Assembly: GCF_037055275.1 (NCBI RefSeq)
Contig: NZ_CP146343.1
Span: 4,331,001-4,395,000, forward strand
Origin: Pseudomonas sp. ML2-2023-3
Lineage (GTDB): Bacteria > Pseudomonadota > Gammaproteobacteria > Pseudomonadales > Pseudomonadaceae
DNA length: 64,000 nucleotides
Reading direction: 5' to 3'
How positions within the stretch are numbered: the stretch's first letter is position 1; the number at the start of each line of letters is the position of its first letter. Made by a program: the position numbers and the translations under genes. This document shows, one piece after another, positions 16,734-24,492 of this stretch. The notes beneath the pieces were generated by a model. The model had not been told where the DNA came from and did not search any database. It worked only from the letters and a program-made list of their open reading frames with translations.

Positions 16734-18566
16734 ATGCTTTATCGCCGTTTCGAACAACTGATCGATATCTTCCGCGAAGCCCCTACCGCAGCCCCTCCCA
16801 GCACTGTCTGGGCGTTTTATCTCTACTACCTGCGCCAGGTCTGGCCCATGTTTGTCGCCTTGCTGGTGATCGGGCTGATAGCGGCACTGATCGAAGTCTC
16901 GCTGTTCAGCTACCTGAGCACGCTGATCGATCTGACCCAGGGCACGCCCAATACCGAATTCTTCAAGGTCCATAGCAGCGAACTGATCTGGATGGCCGTG
17001 GTGGCACTGATCATCCGCCCGGTGTTCTTCGGCCTGCATGACCTGCTGGTACACCAGACCCTGAGCCCGAGCATGACCAGCATGATCCGCTGGCAAAACC
17101 ACAGCTATGTGCTCAAGCAAAGCCTCAACTTCTTCCAGAACGACTTTGCCGGCCGCATTGCCCAGCGCATCATGCAAACCGGCAACTCGCTGCGTGACTC
17201 AGCCGTTCAGGCGGTCGACGCCCTGTGGCACGTGCTGATCTACGCCATCAGCTCACTGGTATTGTTTGCCGAAGCCGACTGGCGCCTGATGATTCCACTG
17301 CTGATCTGGATCGCATGCTACATCGGCGCCCTGTACTACTTCGTCCCCCGGGTCAAAGAGCGCTCCGTGGTGTCCTCCGATGCGCGCTCAAAACTGATGG
17401 GGCGTATCGTCGACGGCTACACCAACATCACCACCCTGAAGCTGTTTGCCCATACCAATTTCGAGCAACAGTACGCTCGCGAAGCCATTATCGAGCAAAC
17501 CGAAAAAACCCGGCTGGCCAGCCGCGTGGTCACCAGCATGGACGTCACGATCACCACCATGAACGGCTTGTTGATCGTCAGCACAAGCGGCCTGGCGCTG
17601 TGGCTGTGGAGCCAGTCGCTGATCAGCGTCGGTGCCATCGCCCTGGCCACCGGCCTGGTGATCCGCATCGTCAACATGTCCGGCTGGATCATGTGGGTGG
17701 TCAACGGTATTTTTGAAAACATCGGCATGGTGCAGGACGGTCTGCAAACCATTGCACAACCCATTGCCGTCACTGACCGTGAACAGGCACCACGCCTTAA
17801 TGTCAGCCGCGGTGAAGTGCGCTTTGAGCACGTCGACTTCCATTACGGCAAACGCAGCGGCATCATCAGCGACCTCAACCTGGTGATAAAACCCGGCGAA
17901 AAAATCGGCCTGATCGGACCTTCCGGCGCGGGCAAGTCGACCCTGGTCAACCTCTTGCTGCGCCTGTACGACCTGCAAGGCGGTCGCATCCTTATCGACG
18001 ATCAGAACATCGCCGAAGTAACCCAGGAAAGCCTGCGCGAACAGATCGGCATGATTACCCAGGACACTTCGCTGTTGCACCGCTCGATTCGTGACAACTT
18101 GCTGTACGGCAAACCTGACGCTACCGACGAAGAACTGTGGGCAGCCGTGCGAAAAGCCCGGGCCGATGAGTTTATCCCGCTTCTGTCCGACGCTCAGGGC
18201 CGCACCGGTTTTGACGCCCACGTGGGCGAGCGCGGCGTCAAGCTGTCCGGCGGTCAACGCCAGCGGATTGCCATTGCACGGGTACTGCTCAAGAACGCAC
18301 CGATCCTGATCATGGACGAAGCCACCTCGGCACTGGACTCCGAAGTCGAGTCCGCGATCCAGGAAAGCCTCGAAACCCTGATGCAGGGCAAAACCGTCAT
18401 TGCCATCGCCCACCGCCTTTCAACCATCGCCCGCATGGACCGTCTGGTGGTGCTGGAAAACGGCCATATCGCACAAACCGGAACCCACAGTGAACTGCTC
18501 GCACGGGGAGGTCTGTACTCACGGCTTTGGCAACATCAAACGGGTGGTTTTGTAGGCATCGACTGA
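16734..18566 (+). CDS. ABC exporter, fused permease and ATPase
   Basis: A 610-residue half-transporter that should act as a homodimer in the inner membrane. The first 330 residues carry six membrane helices of the ABC type 1 fold; the nucleotide-binding domain follows with Walker A GPSGAGKST (about residue 400), Q-loop, signature LSGGQRQRIA, Walker B ILIMDEATSALD and the H-loop IAHRLST. It resembles lipid or peptide exporters of the MsbA-like group, but the substrate is not known. I prefer the ATG at 16734; a GTG two codons earlier is possible. A long AAAGGAG lies further upstream. The gene follows ppiA as in other pseudomonads. Confidence 0.88.
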   Translation: MLYRRFEQLIDIFREAPTAAPPSTVWAFYLYYLRQVWPMFVALLVIGLIAALIEVSLFSYLSTLIDLTQGTPNTEFFKVHSSELIWMAVVALIIRPVFFGLHDLLVHQTLSPSMTSMIRWQNHSYVLKQSLNFFQNDFAGRIAQRIMQTGNSLRDSAVQAVDALWHVLIYAISSLVLFAEADWRLMIPLLIWIACYIGALYYFVPRVKERSVVSSDARSKLMGRIVDGYTNITTLKLFAHTNFEQQYAREAIIEQTEKTRLASRVVTSMDVTITTMNGLLIVSTSGLALWLWSQSLISVGAIALATGLVIRIVNMSGWIMWVVNGIFENIGMVQDGLQTIAQPIAVTDREQAPRLNVSRGEVRFEHVDFHYGKRSGIISDLNLVIKPGEKIGLIGPSGAGKSTLVNLLLRLYDLQGGRILIDDQNIAEVTQESLREQIGMITQDTSLLHRSIRDNLLYGKPDATDEELWAAVRKARADEFIPLLSDAQGRTGFDAHVGERGVKLSGGQRQRIAIARVLLKNAPILIMDEATSALDSEVESAIQESLETLMQGKTVIAIAHRLSTIARMDRLVVLENGHIAQTGTHSELLARGGLYSRLWQHQTGGFVGID

Positions 18567-18603
18567 GACCGTAAACACGCAACTGTAAAGCCCGTGAAAC
18601 ACC

Positions 18604-18642
18604 ACGCCAGCGCCCGGTTTCAAAGGGCTCTGGCGTTTTTTA
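18604..18642 (+). terminator. Terminator after the ABC exporter
   Basis: ACGCCAG-C-GCCC and GGGC-T-CTGGCGT form an almost perfect stem with a nine-base loop and a TTTTTT tail. Confidence 0.85.
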
Positions 18643-18738
18643 TGGCACTGGAAAAAACCCGGGCGAGTGCTGTACTTAAACCAGGATTCGGGAGAGTTCT
18701 GTAGTTAACCGCAGGACGCGACGCAGCTTCAATTGCTC

Positions 18739-18754
18739 GATAGATTTATCTATC
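18739..18754 (+). promoter_or_regulatory. Palindrome immediately upstream of aqpZ
   Basis: GATAGAT-TT-ATCTATC is a perfect palindrome with seven-base arms ending 12 bases before the aqpZ start, close to the ribosome binding region. It could be a repressor operator or a weak mRNA hairpin that masks translation. No known regulator can be named. Confidence 0.45.
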
Positions 18755-18766
18755 CGGGACCTTCAA

Positions 18767-19468
18767 ATGACCTTGCTCAAACGTTCGGCAACTGAGTTGG
18801 TAGGCACTTTCTGGTTGGTTCTTGGCGGCTGTGGCAGCGCAGTACTCGCTGCAGCCTTCCCCAACGTGGGTATCGGGCTGCTAGGGGTCGCACTGGCTTT
18901 TGGCCTTACCGTACTGACCATGGCATTCGCTATCGGGCATATTTCAGGCTGTCATCTGAACCCCGCCGTATCCTTCGGGCTGTGGGTGGGTGGCCGGTTC
19001 CCTGCAAAAGAGCTACCCGCTTACATCGTGGCCCAGGTTCTGGGAGGCATCATCGCCGCCGCACTGCTGTACTTCATTGCCAGCGGCAAACCCGGGTTTG
19101 ATCTGGCTGCAAGCGGGCTGGCAGCCAATGGCTATGGCGACCATTCTCCCGGTGGCTACTCGATGATCTCGGGACTGGTATGCGAAGTGGTGATGACGGC
19201 CATGTTCATCCTCATCATCATGGGTGCCACTGACACGCGAGTCCCTGCAGGCTTCGCTCCGATCGCCATAGGGTTGGCGCTGACGCTGATCCACCTGATC
19301 TCGATCCCGGTCACCAACACCTCGGTCAACCCGGCACGCAGCACAGGCCCGGCCTTGATCGTGGGCGGCTGGGCGCTTCAACAACTGTGGATGTTCTGGC
19401 TGGCGCCACTGGTGGGCGCAGCGATTGGCGCACTGACCTATCGATGGCTGGGCAAACAGGACAGCTGA
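18767..19468 (+). CDS. aqpZ: Aquaporin Z
   Basis: A 233-residue water channel of the inner membrane. Six helices and two half-helices carry the two NPA motifs, NPA at residues 65-67 ([11 protein letters not shown]) and NPA at 188-190 ([14 protein letters not shown]). The Arg after the second NPA and the residues around it (including the T-S-V-N-P-A-R-S stretch) point to a water-selective AqpZ rather than a GlpF glycerol channel. The start [21 protein letters not shown] is that of AqpZ. It is transcribed alone, with a palindrome directly upstream. Confidence 0.94.
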   Translation: MTLLKRSATELVGTFWLVLGGCGSAVLAAAFPNVGIGLLGVALAFGLTVLTMAFAIGHISGCHLNPAVSFGLWVGGRFPAKELPAYIVAQVLGGIIAAALLYFIASGKPGFDLAASGLAANGYGDHSPGGYSMISGLVCEVVMTAMFILIIMGATDTRVPAGFAPIAIGLALTLIHLISIPVTNTSVNPARSTGPALIVGGWALQQLWMFWLAPLVGAAIGALTYRWLGKQDS

Positions 19469-19486
19469 GCATTGAGGCGGCGAGGT

Positions 19487-20611
19487 TCAGGCCTGCCGGT
19501 AGGGCAGCGCCGACCTCGCCTCTTCTGCATACGCCAGCACCCCTGCCCGCTCACGCTGCAGAAAGTCACTGACAGCCGATTTCAGCCCCTGATGACGCAG
19601 GTAATGCCATGAGTGAGTGATCACCGGCTCAAAGCCGCGGATCAGCTTGTGCTCGCCTTGGGCACCGGCATCAAAACGCTTGATACCCTGAGCAATGGCG
19701 TAATCCATACCCTGGTAGAAACATGTCTCGAAATGCAGGCGATCAAACTCGGCCAGGCACCCCCAGTAACGACCATACAAACTGTCACCACCGATCAGGC
19801 TGAACGCCATCGCTACCGGGGTCGAGCCCTGCCTGGCCAGCACAACGCGAATGGATTCGGGCATACGCTCGGCCAGCAGACTGAAAAACGCCCGCGTCAG
19901 GTAAGGTGTTTGTCGCCGTACTGCGTAGGTATTGGCGTAACAGGCGTAGACAAAATCCCATTGCGCCTCACTGACCTGTTGACCCTCCAGCCATTCGAAC
20001 TCGAACCCCTGAGCGGCCACTTGCTCGCGCTCTTTGCGCATCTGCTTGCGCTTGCGGGAGCTCAGGGCATCAAGAAAGTCCTGAAAATCGCGGTACTCGC
20101 GGTTCTGCCAATGAAACTGGCAACCGAGCCGCTGCATCCAGCCGGGCTGTTGCGCCAGGGCTGTATCGGCCAGCGTATCGGTGAAATTGATATGGGCACT
20201 CGAAAGCCCCTCAATCTCAAGATAACCGGGCAAAGCCGCCAGCAACTCCATCCCGTCCTCGGCGCTGGCGGCCAACAATCGAGGACCACTGACCGGGCTG
20301 AACGGTATGGCCGTCAACAGCTTGGGGTAGTACTCGATGCCCGCCCGCTCGCAGGCCTGCGCCCATTCGTGATCGAACACATATTCGCCGTAGGAGTGCC
20401 ACTTGCGGTAGCTGGGTAACGCTGCTTGCAACTGCCCGTTTTCGTAGTGCAGCAAGTGCTCGGGCTGCCAGCCGGAATGCGGACCCAGGCAGCCGCTGTC
20501 TTCAAGCGTGCTGAGAAAGGCGTGCCGCAAGAACGGCTGCTCCACCGGCACCAGCCCATCCCATTCCTGAGCGGTGATGGCGGACAGGCTGTCCAGTCGT
20601 TGTAACGGCAT
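19487..20611 (-). CDS. FemAB-like/GNAT-fold protein (DUF482, COG3146)
   Basis: A 374-residue cytoplasmic protein of the COG3146 group, often annotated as GNAT N-acetyltransferase or peptidoglycan biosynthesis protein. Typical stretches are FLRHAFLSTLEDSGCLGPHSGW (N-terminus), FDHEWAQACERAGIEYYPKL, FSSRKRKQMRKER-like LSSRKRKQMRKERE (about 190-205), and FETCFYQGMDYAIAQGIKRFDAGAQGEHK. No biochemical role is established for the family. The ATG at 20611 is chosen because MPLQRLDSLSAI fits the family start; an open extension to 20680 looks non-coding. Convergent with aqpZ across 18 bases. Confidence 0.82.
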   Translation of the reverse strand: MPLQRLDSLSAITAQEWDGLVPVEQPFLRHAFLSTLEDSGCLGPHSGWQPEHLLHYENGQLQAALPSYRKWHSYGEYVFDHEWAQACERAGIEYYPKLLTAIPFSPVSGPRLLAASAEDGMELLAALPGYLEIEGLSSAHINFTDTLADTALAQQPGWMQRLGCQFHWQNREYRDFQDFLDALSSRKRKQMRKEREQVAAQGFEFEWLEGQQVSEAQWDFVYACYANTYAVRRQTPYLTRAFFSLLAERMPESIRVVLARQGSTPVAMAFSLIGGDSLYGRYWGCLAEFDRLHFETCFYQGMDYAIAQGIKRFDAGAQGEHKLIRGFEPVITHSWHYLRHQGLKSAVSDFLQRERAGVLAYAEEARSALPYRQA

Positions 20612-20757
20612 TGAGAATCCCCGGGCGCGACATGTGAGCCGCGATGGTAGCACCGCAACCGAGGTGGGCGCTGATGTCACGCAGTGATGCCTGCGCGGGC
20701 AAGCTCGGCTCCTGCAGGTTTGGCGTCCGCCGCGAGTGTCACTGACTTGCTATCAGA

Positions 20758-20791
20758 CTGCCACTTTTCTGTCATATCCAGCCGCGATACT
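20758..20791 (+). promoter_or_regulatory. PhoB-dependent promoter of the porin gene
   Basis: CTGCCAC-TTTT-CTGTCAT (20758-20775) is a Pho box: two seven-base repeats with a four-base spacer, the second repeat perfect and the first matching five of seven. A GATACT -10 follows exactly ten bases later (20786-20791), the same geometry as E. coli phoA. The box takes the place of a -35. Transcription should begin near 20798 and read into the porin gene. Confidence 0.75.
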
Positions 20792-20817
20792 GGCGCCGCT
20801 TCTTAGATCACGAGGTT

Positions 20818-20916
20818 ATGAGTGACTTGTTTGCCAACACGCTCATGACACACCCAAGCCTCGTTAACGTGAGCCCGTATAGGGCCGATTTTTCTTGAGG
20901 TGGCCAAGGCCACCTC
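20818..20916 (+). other. Porin mRNA leader: 26-codon ORF ending in a GC-rich hairpin
   Basis: The predicted leader of the porin mRNA holds an ORF of 26 codons (20818-20898, starting MSDLFANTLM, with GAGG just before the ATG). Its stop codon overlaps the first base of a perfect nine-base-pair hairpin, GAGGTGGCC-AA-GGCCACCTC (20897-20916), which ends 18 bases before the porin ATG. No T-run follows, so it is not a classical terminator. Whether the ORF is translated is unknown. The remaining bases between 20612 and 20935 hold the Pho promoter and nothing else recognised. Confidence 0.4.
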
Positions 20917-20934
20917 TGCACTGGGAGATTCACA

Positions 20935-22227
20935 ATGCGTCTTGTTTCTACACGGGTTGCGGCTGGACTGTGTGGTGGCCTGGTACTGGCCATGAGCGTT
21001 CCGGCCAGCGCAGCAGTCGATGCCAGACTGCTCGAAATGCTGAAAGCCAACGGTTCCATTTCGCCAGCTCAGTACTCCGAGCTGCAAACTGAACTCGCCA
21101 GTGAGAATCAAGCCAAGCAAGAAGCTGCGGCCAATCAGGTCAAAAAATCCGACCTCACCGCCTTCGAACAAAAAGTCGCCTGGGCAGCTAAAACCGAACT
21201 CAAGGGGGATGTCCGGGTTCGTCACGAAAACATCAAGATTGATGGCGAGTCCGATGGCAAGAACAAGGATCGTCAGCGCATTCGTGCCCGTCTGGGTGCC
21301 TACACCGAAATCAACCCGCAAGTGAACACCGGTATTCGTATCGCCACTGGCGGCGGCGACGATGCGCGCTCCACCAACCAGGATCTGGATAACTACTTCG
21401 ACAAGAAGCAGTTGTGGCTGGACATGGCGTTCATCGACTATCACCCGACTGCCGTCAAGGACCTGCACCTGATCGCCGGCAAGATGGCTCAGCCCTGGGT
21501 CAGCATGGGTGATGTGATTTGGGATAGCGATATCAACCCCGAAGGCCTGGCGGCCACTTACAAGCACAACCTGGGGAACAGCGGCGTCGAGATGTTCGGT
21601 AGCGCCGGTTACTACACCCTCAAGGACAACGTCGACGGCGACGGCGTGCAATTCCGTCATGACTTGCGTCTGTACGCAGGTCAGCTGGGTGCAAAATTCG
21701 CCCCCACGGACAGCCTGAAAGTGACCTTGGGCGGTAGCGTTTACAGCTACGACAATGACAAGGACAGTGCCTGCCCTACCACCGGGACCAAGACAACCCC
21801 TTGCGCCCTGGCCGTTAACGGCAACAGCACCAGCGAGTTCCGCCTGTACGAAGGCTTCGGCCAGGTCGATATCGCCAACCTGCCGCTGCCTCTGTCCCTT
21901 TACGGCCAGTACGTACACAACGCCGCCACCGACAGCGATCAGGACGACGCCTGGCTGGTGGGTTTCAAAAGCAAGCTCAATGCCTTCAGCCTGGACTACA
22001 ACTACCGCGACATTCAGCGTAACGCCGTGGTCGGCGCCTTCACCGACTCCGACTTTGCCAACGGTACTACCGGTTCACGCGGTCACAAGTTCAAAGTGGG
22101 TTACGAAATCGACAAGAACTTTGGTGTTGGCCTGACGTACTTCCTGACCAAGGCTGACTACGTAACGTCCACCCAGAAAGATGCCAAGGCCAACACCTTG
22201 CAACTGGACCTGGAAGCCAAGTTCTAA
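20935..22227 (+). CDS. Putative outer-membrane porin (Porin_5-like)
   Basis: A 430-residue outer-membrane protein. The signal peptide runs to ASA-AVD (cleavage near residue 27). It is followed by a short coiled segment (ARLLEMLKANGSISPAQYSE, about 29-75) of the kind found in trimeric porins, then a 16- or 18-stranded barrel and the terminal aromatic LEAKF. The repeated KGDVRVRHENIKID and LDMAFIDYHP strands match the 'putative porin' group (Porin_5). The Pho box upstream suggests induction by phosphate limitation, although the sequence is not OprP/OprO-like in detail. GGGAG precedes the ATG. Substrate unknown. Confidence 0.82.
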   Translation: MRLVSTRVAAGLCGGLVLAMSVPASAAVDARLLEMLKANGSISPAQYSELQTELASENQAKQEAAANQVKKSDLTAFEQKVAWAAKTELKGDVRVRHENIKIDGESDGKNKDRQRIRARLGAYTEINPQVNTGIRIATGGGDDARSTNQDLDNYFDKKQLWLDMAFIDYHPTAVKDLHLIAGKMAQPWVSMGDVIWDSDINPEGLAATYKHNLGNSGVEMFGSAGYYTLKDNVDGDGVQFRHDLRLYAGQLGAKFAPTDSLKVTLGGSVYSYDNDKDSACPTTGTKTTPCALAVNGNSTSEFRLYEGFGQVDIANLPLPLSLYGQYVHNAATDSDQDDAWLVGFKSKLNAFSLDYNYRDIQRNAVVGAFTDSDFANGTTGSRGHKFKVGYEIDKNFGVGLTYFLTKADYVTSTQKDAKANTLQLDLEAKF

Positions 22228-22245
22228 AAGCGTCCCGTCATCAAC

Positions 22246-22271
22246 AAAACCCCGAACCCGTTCGGCGTTTT
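22246..22271. terminator. Terminator after the porin gene
   Basis: CCGAA-CCCG-TTCGG is followed by CGTTTTG and preceded by AAAACC, so it can work weakly in either direction between the convergent porin and anti-sigma genes. Confidence 0.6.
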
Positions 22272-22349
22272 GTGTCAGAACAGCAGAGCGAGGCTGGCGT
22301 CGGCCCCCCCATAACATCCACCGACGACACCCTCGCCCATGCTTCTTCT

Positions 22350-22577
22350 TTAGCGCGATTGCTCGCGCATCATTCGCTCAACCGTTTGCTCAAGGTCCGG
22401 GGGCAACGGTTCGGGAAGTCTTTTCAACGTGGCGCTCATCAAACGCATTTGCTTGATGAAACGTCGGCAGTTAGGACAAAACATCAGATGATGGCGCACC
22501 AGCAACCGCTCACGAACGCTCAGCTGGCCATCCAGATAGTCGCTTGAGCGCGCTACTTGCTGTTTGCAGCTCAACAT
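22350..22577 (-). CDS. Zinc-finger anti-sigma factor (zf-HC2)
   Basis: A 75-residue soluble protein with the anti-sigma zinc motif H30-x3-C34-x2-C37 (RHHLMFCPNCRRF) preceded by the helical LDGQLSVRERLLV. No membrane segment is present, so it would act in the cytoplasm by binding the ECF sigma factor encoded just upstream. Its start overlaps the last seven bases of the sigma gene, which implies translational coupling. The third Cys or His expected at the N-terminus is probably C4 (MLSC). The signal that frees the sigma factor is unknown; redox or zinc loss is typical of ZAS proteins. Confidence 0.85.
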   Translation of the reverse strand: MLSCKQQVARSSDYLDGQLSVRERLLVRHHLMFCPNCRRFIKQMRLMSATLKRLPEPLPPDLEQTVERMMREQSR

Positions 22578-23182
22578 TCGCCGGTTTCCTCGAAGTGTTC
22601 CACAGTCGCAAAGACTTTTAGTCGGGCTCGATGCACCAGCACCCGCACATTAGAGAGCGACAGTTCGAGAATATTACAGATCTCTTCAAGTTCAAGTCCC
22701 TGACGCTCGCGCAACACCAGCACACTGCTCTGCAGCTGCGGCAGGCTGAGAAGAGTTTGCTCAAGGCATTCGCGCAACTCGTCTTCCGTGAGCAAGGCTT
22801 CGGGGGTGTCCTGGTGCCAGGCAAACGGGGCCAGCAACCAGTGGCCATCACTGCTGAACCGGTCATCGTCTATGGTGCCGTGAGGCGAAGGCAAATCGTC
22901 GAGCAGCACTTCACGGCGATTTTGCTTGTAGCGGTTTTTTGCGGAATTGGCCGTGATGGTCAATAGCCAGGTTTTCAGGCTGGAACGGCCCTCAAACCCG
23001 GACAGATTGCGCACTACGGACAGCCATGCGTCTTGTACCACCTCGTCGGCATGTCGATTGCCGACGATCGCATAGGCCACGGCACGCATCGCGCTTTGAT
23101 AGGTGCTAACCAGATCGCGAAAAGCCCGCTGCTCACCACTCAACAGCCGTTTGAGCAGTTCTGAGTCATCAGCAGCGGTCAT
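22571..23182 (-). CDS. ECF-type RNA polymerase sigma factor
   Basis: A 203-residue group 4 sigma factor. Region 2 spans about residues 20-90 (LVSTYQSAMRAVAYAIVGNR, then ADEVVQDAWLSVVRNLSGFEG and SLKTWLLTITANSAKNRYKQN) and region 4 about 135-190 (LLSLPQLQSSVLVLRERQGL and LSNVRVLVHRARL). It sits between a FabH-like gene (30 bases upstream) and its anti-sigma gene, so the three form one operon. The same trio occurs in P. aeruginosa (PA3286-PA3284). Its regulon is not known to me; an autoregulated promoter before the FabH-like gene is possible. Confidence 0.87.
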   Translation of the reverse strand: MTAADDSELLKRLLSGEQRAFRDLVSTYQSAMRAVAYAIVGNRHADEVVQDAWLSVVRNLSGFEGRSSLKTWLLTITANSAKNRYKQNRREVLLDDLPSPHGTIDDDRFSSDGHWLLAPFAWHQDTPEALLTEDELRECLEQTLLSLPQLQSSVLVLRERQGLELEEICNILELSLSNVRVLVHRARLKVFATVEHFEETGEC

Positions 23183-23212
23183 GGATACCTCGTCTGATCG
23201 AGCACTGCGCGA

Positions 23213-24334
23213 TTAACGTTTACGTAAAATCACACTGCCAATCGAATAACCGGCGCCGAACGAACTCAATACCGCCAATGCACCGCTTGGCAGATCGTCC
23301 TGATACGTATGGAAGGCAATGACCGAACCGGCCGAACTGGTGTTGGCGTAGGTATCGAGAATGACCGGTGCTTCTTCGATGGAAGCTTCGCGCCCCAACA
23401 ATTTGCGCACGATCAGGTGGTTCATGCTCAGGTTGGCCTGGTGCAGCCAGAAGCGCTTCACCTGCTCAACGTCCAGCTGGTTCTCTTGCAGATGCTGACC
23501 GATCAGCTCAGCCACCATCGGGCATACGTCACGGAACACCTTGCGGCCTTCTTGTACGAACAGTTTGTCCGGGCTGTCAGCAAGCTCGTCAGAAGCACGG
23601 TTAAGGAAGCCGAAGTTGTTGCGGATATTGTTCGAGAACGTGGTCAGCAATTTGGTGCTGACGATATCGAACTGATGCTCGGACGTTGCCAGGTCTGCAC
23701 GCTCGACAACCACCGCCGTCGCCGCATCACCAAAGATAAAGTGGCTGTCACGGTCACGGAAGTTCAAGTGGCCGGTGCACACTTCAGGGCTGATCAGCAG
23801 CACTGCGCGGGCCTGCCCCAACTGGACGCTGTTGCTGGCGGTCTGAATGCCGAAGGTCGCCGAAGAACAGGCCACGTTCATGTCAAAACCAAAACCCTGA
23901 ATGCCCAGCGCGTGTTGCACCTCGATGGCAATCGCAGGATACGGGCGTTGCAGGTTGGAGCACGCCACAATCACGCCGTCGATATCGGCAGCTGTTTTGC
24001 CCGCTCGTTCCAGCGCCTGTTTGGCGGCGCCAACGGCCATTTCGCAGAGCACCGACATTTCGTCATTGCTACGGGCCGGCAAGTGCGGGCGCATGCGTTG
24101 CGGGTCAAGAATGCCGTCCTTGTCCATCACAAAGCGGCTTTTGATGCCCGATGCCTTTTCGATAAATGCAGCGCTCGATTCGGCCAGAGGCTGGACATCA
24201 CCGGCCTCGATAGCCTCGGCGTTGTCCGCGTTGAACTGTTGCACATAGGTATTGAAAGACTGCACCAGCTCTTCGTTGGAGATGCTGTTGGCCGGGGTAT
24301 ACAGGCCGGTGCCGCTAATGACGACGTTATGCAC
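23213..24334 (-). CDS. Beta-ketoacyl-ACP synthase III (PA3286-like FabH)
   Basis: A 373-residue thiolase-fold enzyme. The catalytic Cys is C156 (DMNVACSSATFG), with the His in FWLHQANLSMN and the Asn in DTYANTSSAGSV. KASIII enzymes start fatty acid synthesis by joining an acyl-CoA to malonyl-ACP. Length and inserts (TYVQQFNADNAEAIEAG near residue 30) match P. aeruginosa PA3286, reported to use octanoyl-CoA and so to pass beta-oxidation products into synthesis, rather than housekeeping FabH. It is the first gene of the ECF operon, which suggests that this shunt is linked to an unknown stress signal. Confidence 0.88.
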   Translation of the reverse strand: MHNVVISGTGLYTPANSISNEELVQSFNTYVQQFNADNAEAIEAGDVQPLAESSAAFIEKASGIKSRFVMDKDGILDPQRMRPHLPARSNDEMSVLCEMAVGAAKQALERAGKTAADIDGVIVACSNLQRPYPAIAIEVQHALGIQGFGFDMNVACSSATFGIQTASNSVQLGQARAVLLISPEVCTGHLNFRDRDSHFIFGDAATAVVVERADLATSEHQFDIVSTKLLTTFSNNIRNNFGFLNRASDELADSPDKLFVQEGRKVFRDVCPMVAELIGQHLQENQLDVEQVKRFWLHQANLSMNHLIVRKLLGREASIEEAPVILDTYANTSSAGSVIAFHTYQDDLPSGALAVLSSFGAGYSIGSVILRKR

Positions 24335-24430
24335 GGTCGTTCCTCTATATGTATTCAGCTGTCGATAGCCGCGAAGTTTGCCATAAATGCCAGCATTTGG
24401 CGTTATTTGCGGATGTTACGGTCAATGTCC

Positions 24431-24480
24431 CGTGGGAGCGGGCTGGCTCGCGATTGCATCGAGAGCCAGCCGCTCCCACA
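24431..24480. repeat. REP pair between hrpA and the FabH-like gene
   Basis: CGTGGGAGCGGGCTGGCTC and GAGCCAGCCGCTCCCACA form a nearly perfect inverted repeat around CGCGATTGCATCGA. It is a variant of the REP class at 12395, here between two genes read in the same direction. Confidence 0.85.
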
Positions 24481-24492
24481 GGTCACAGGGGT

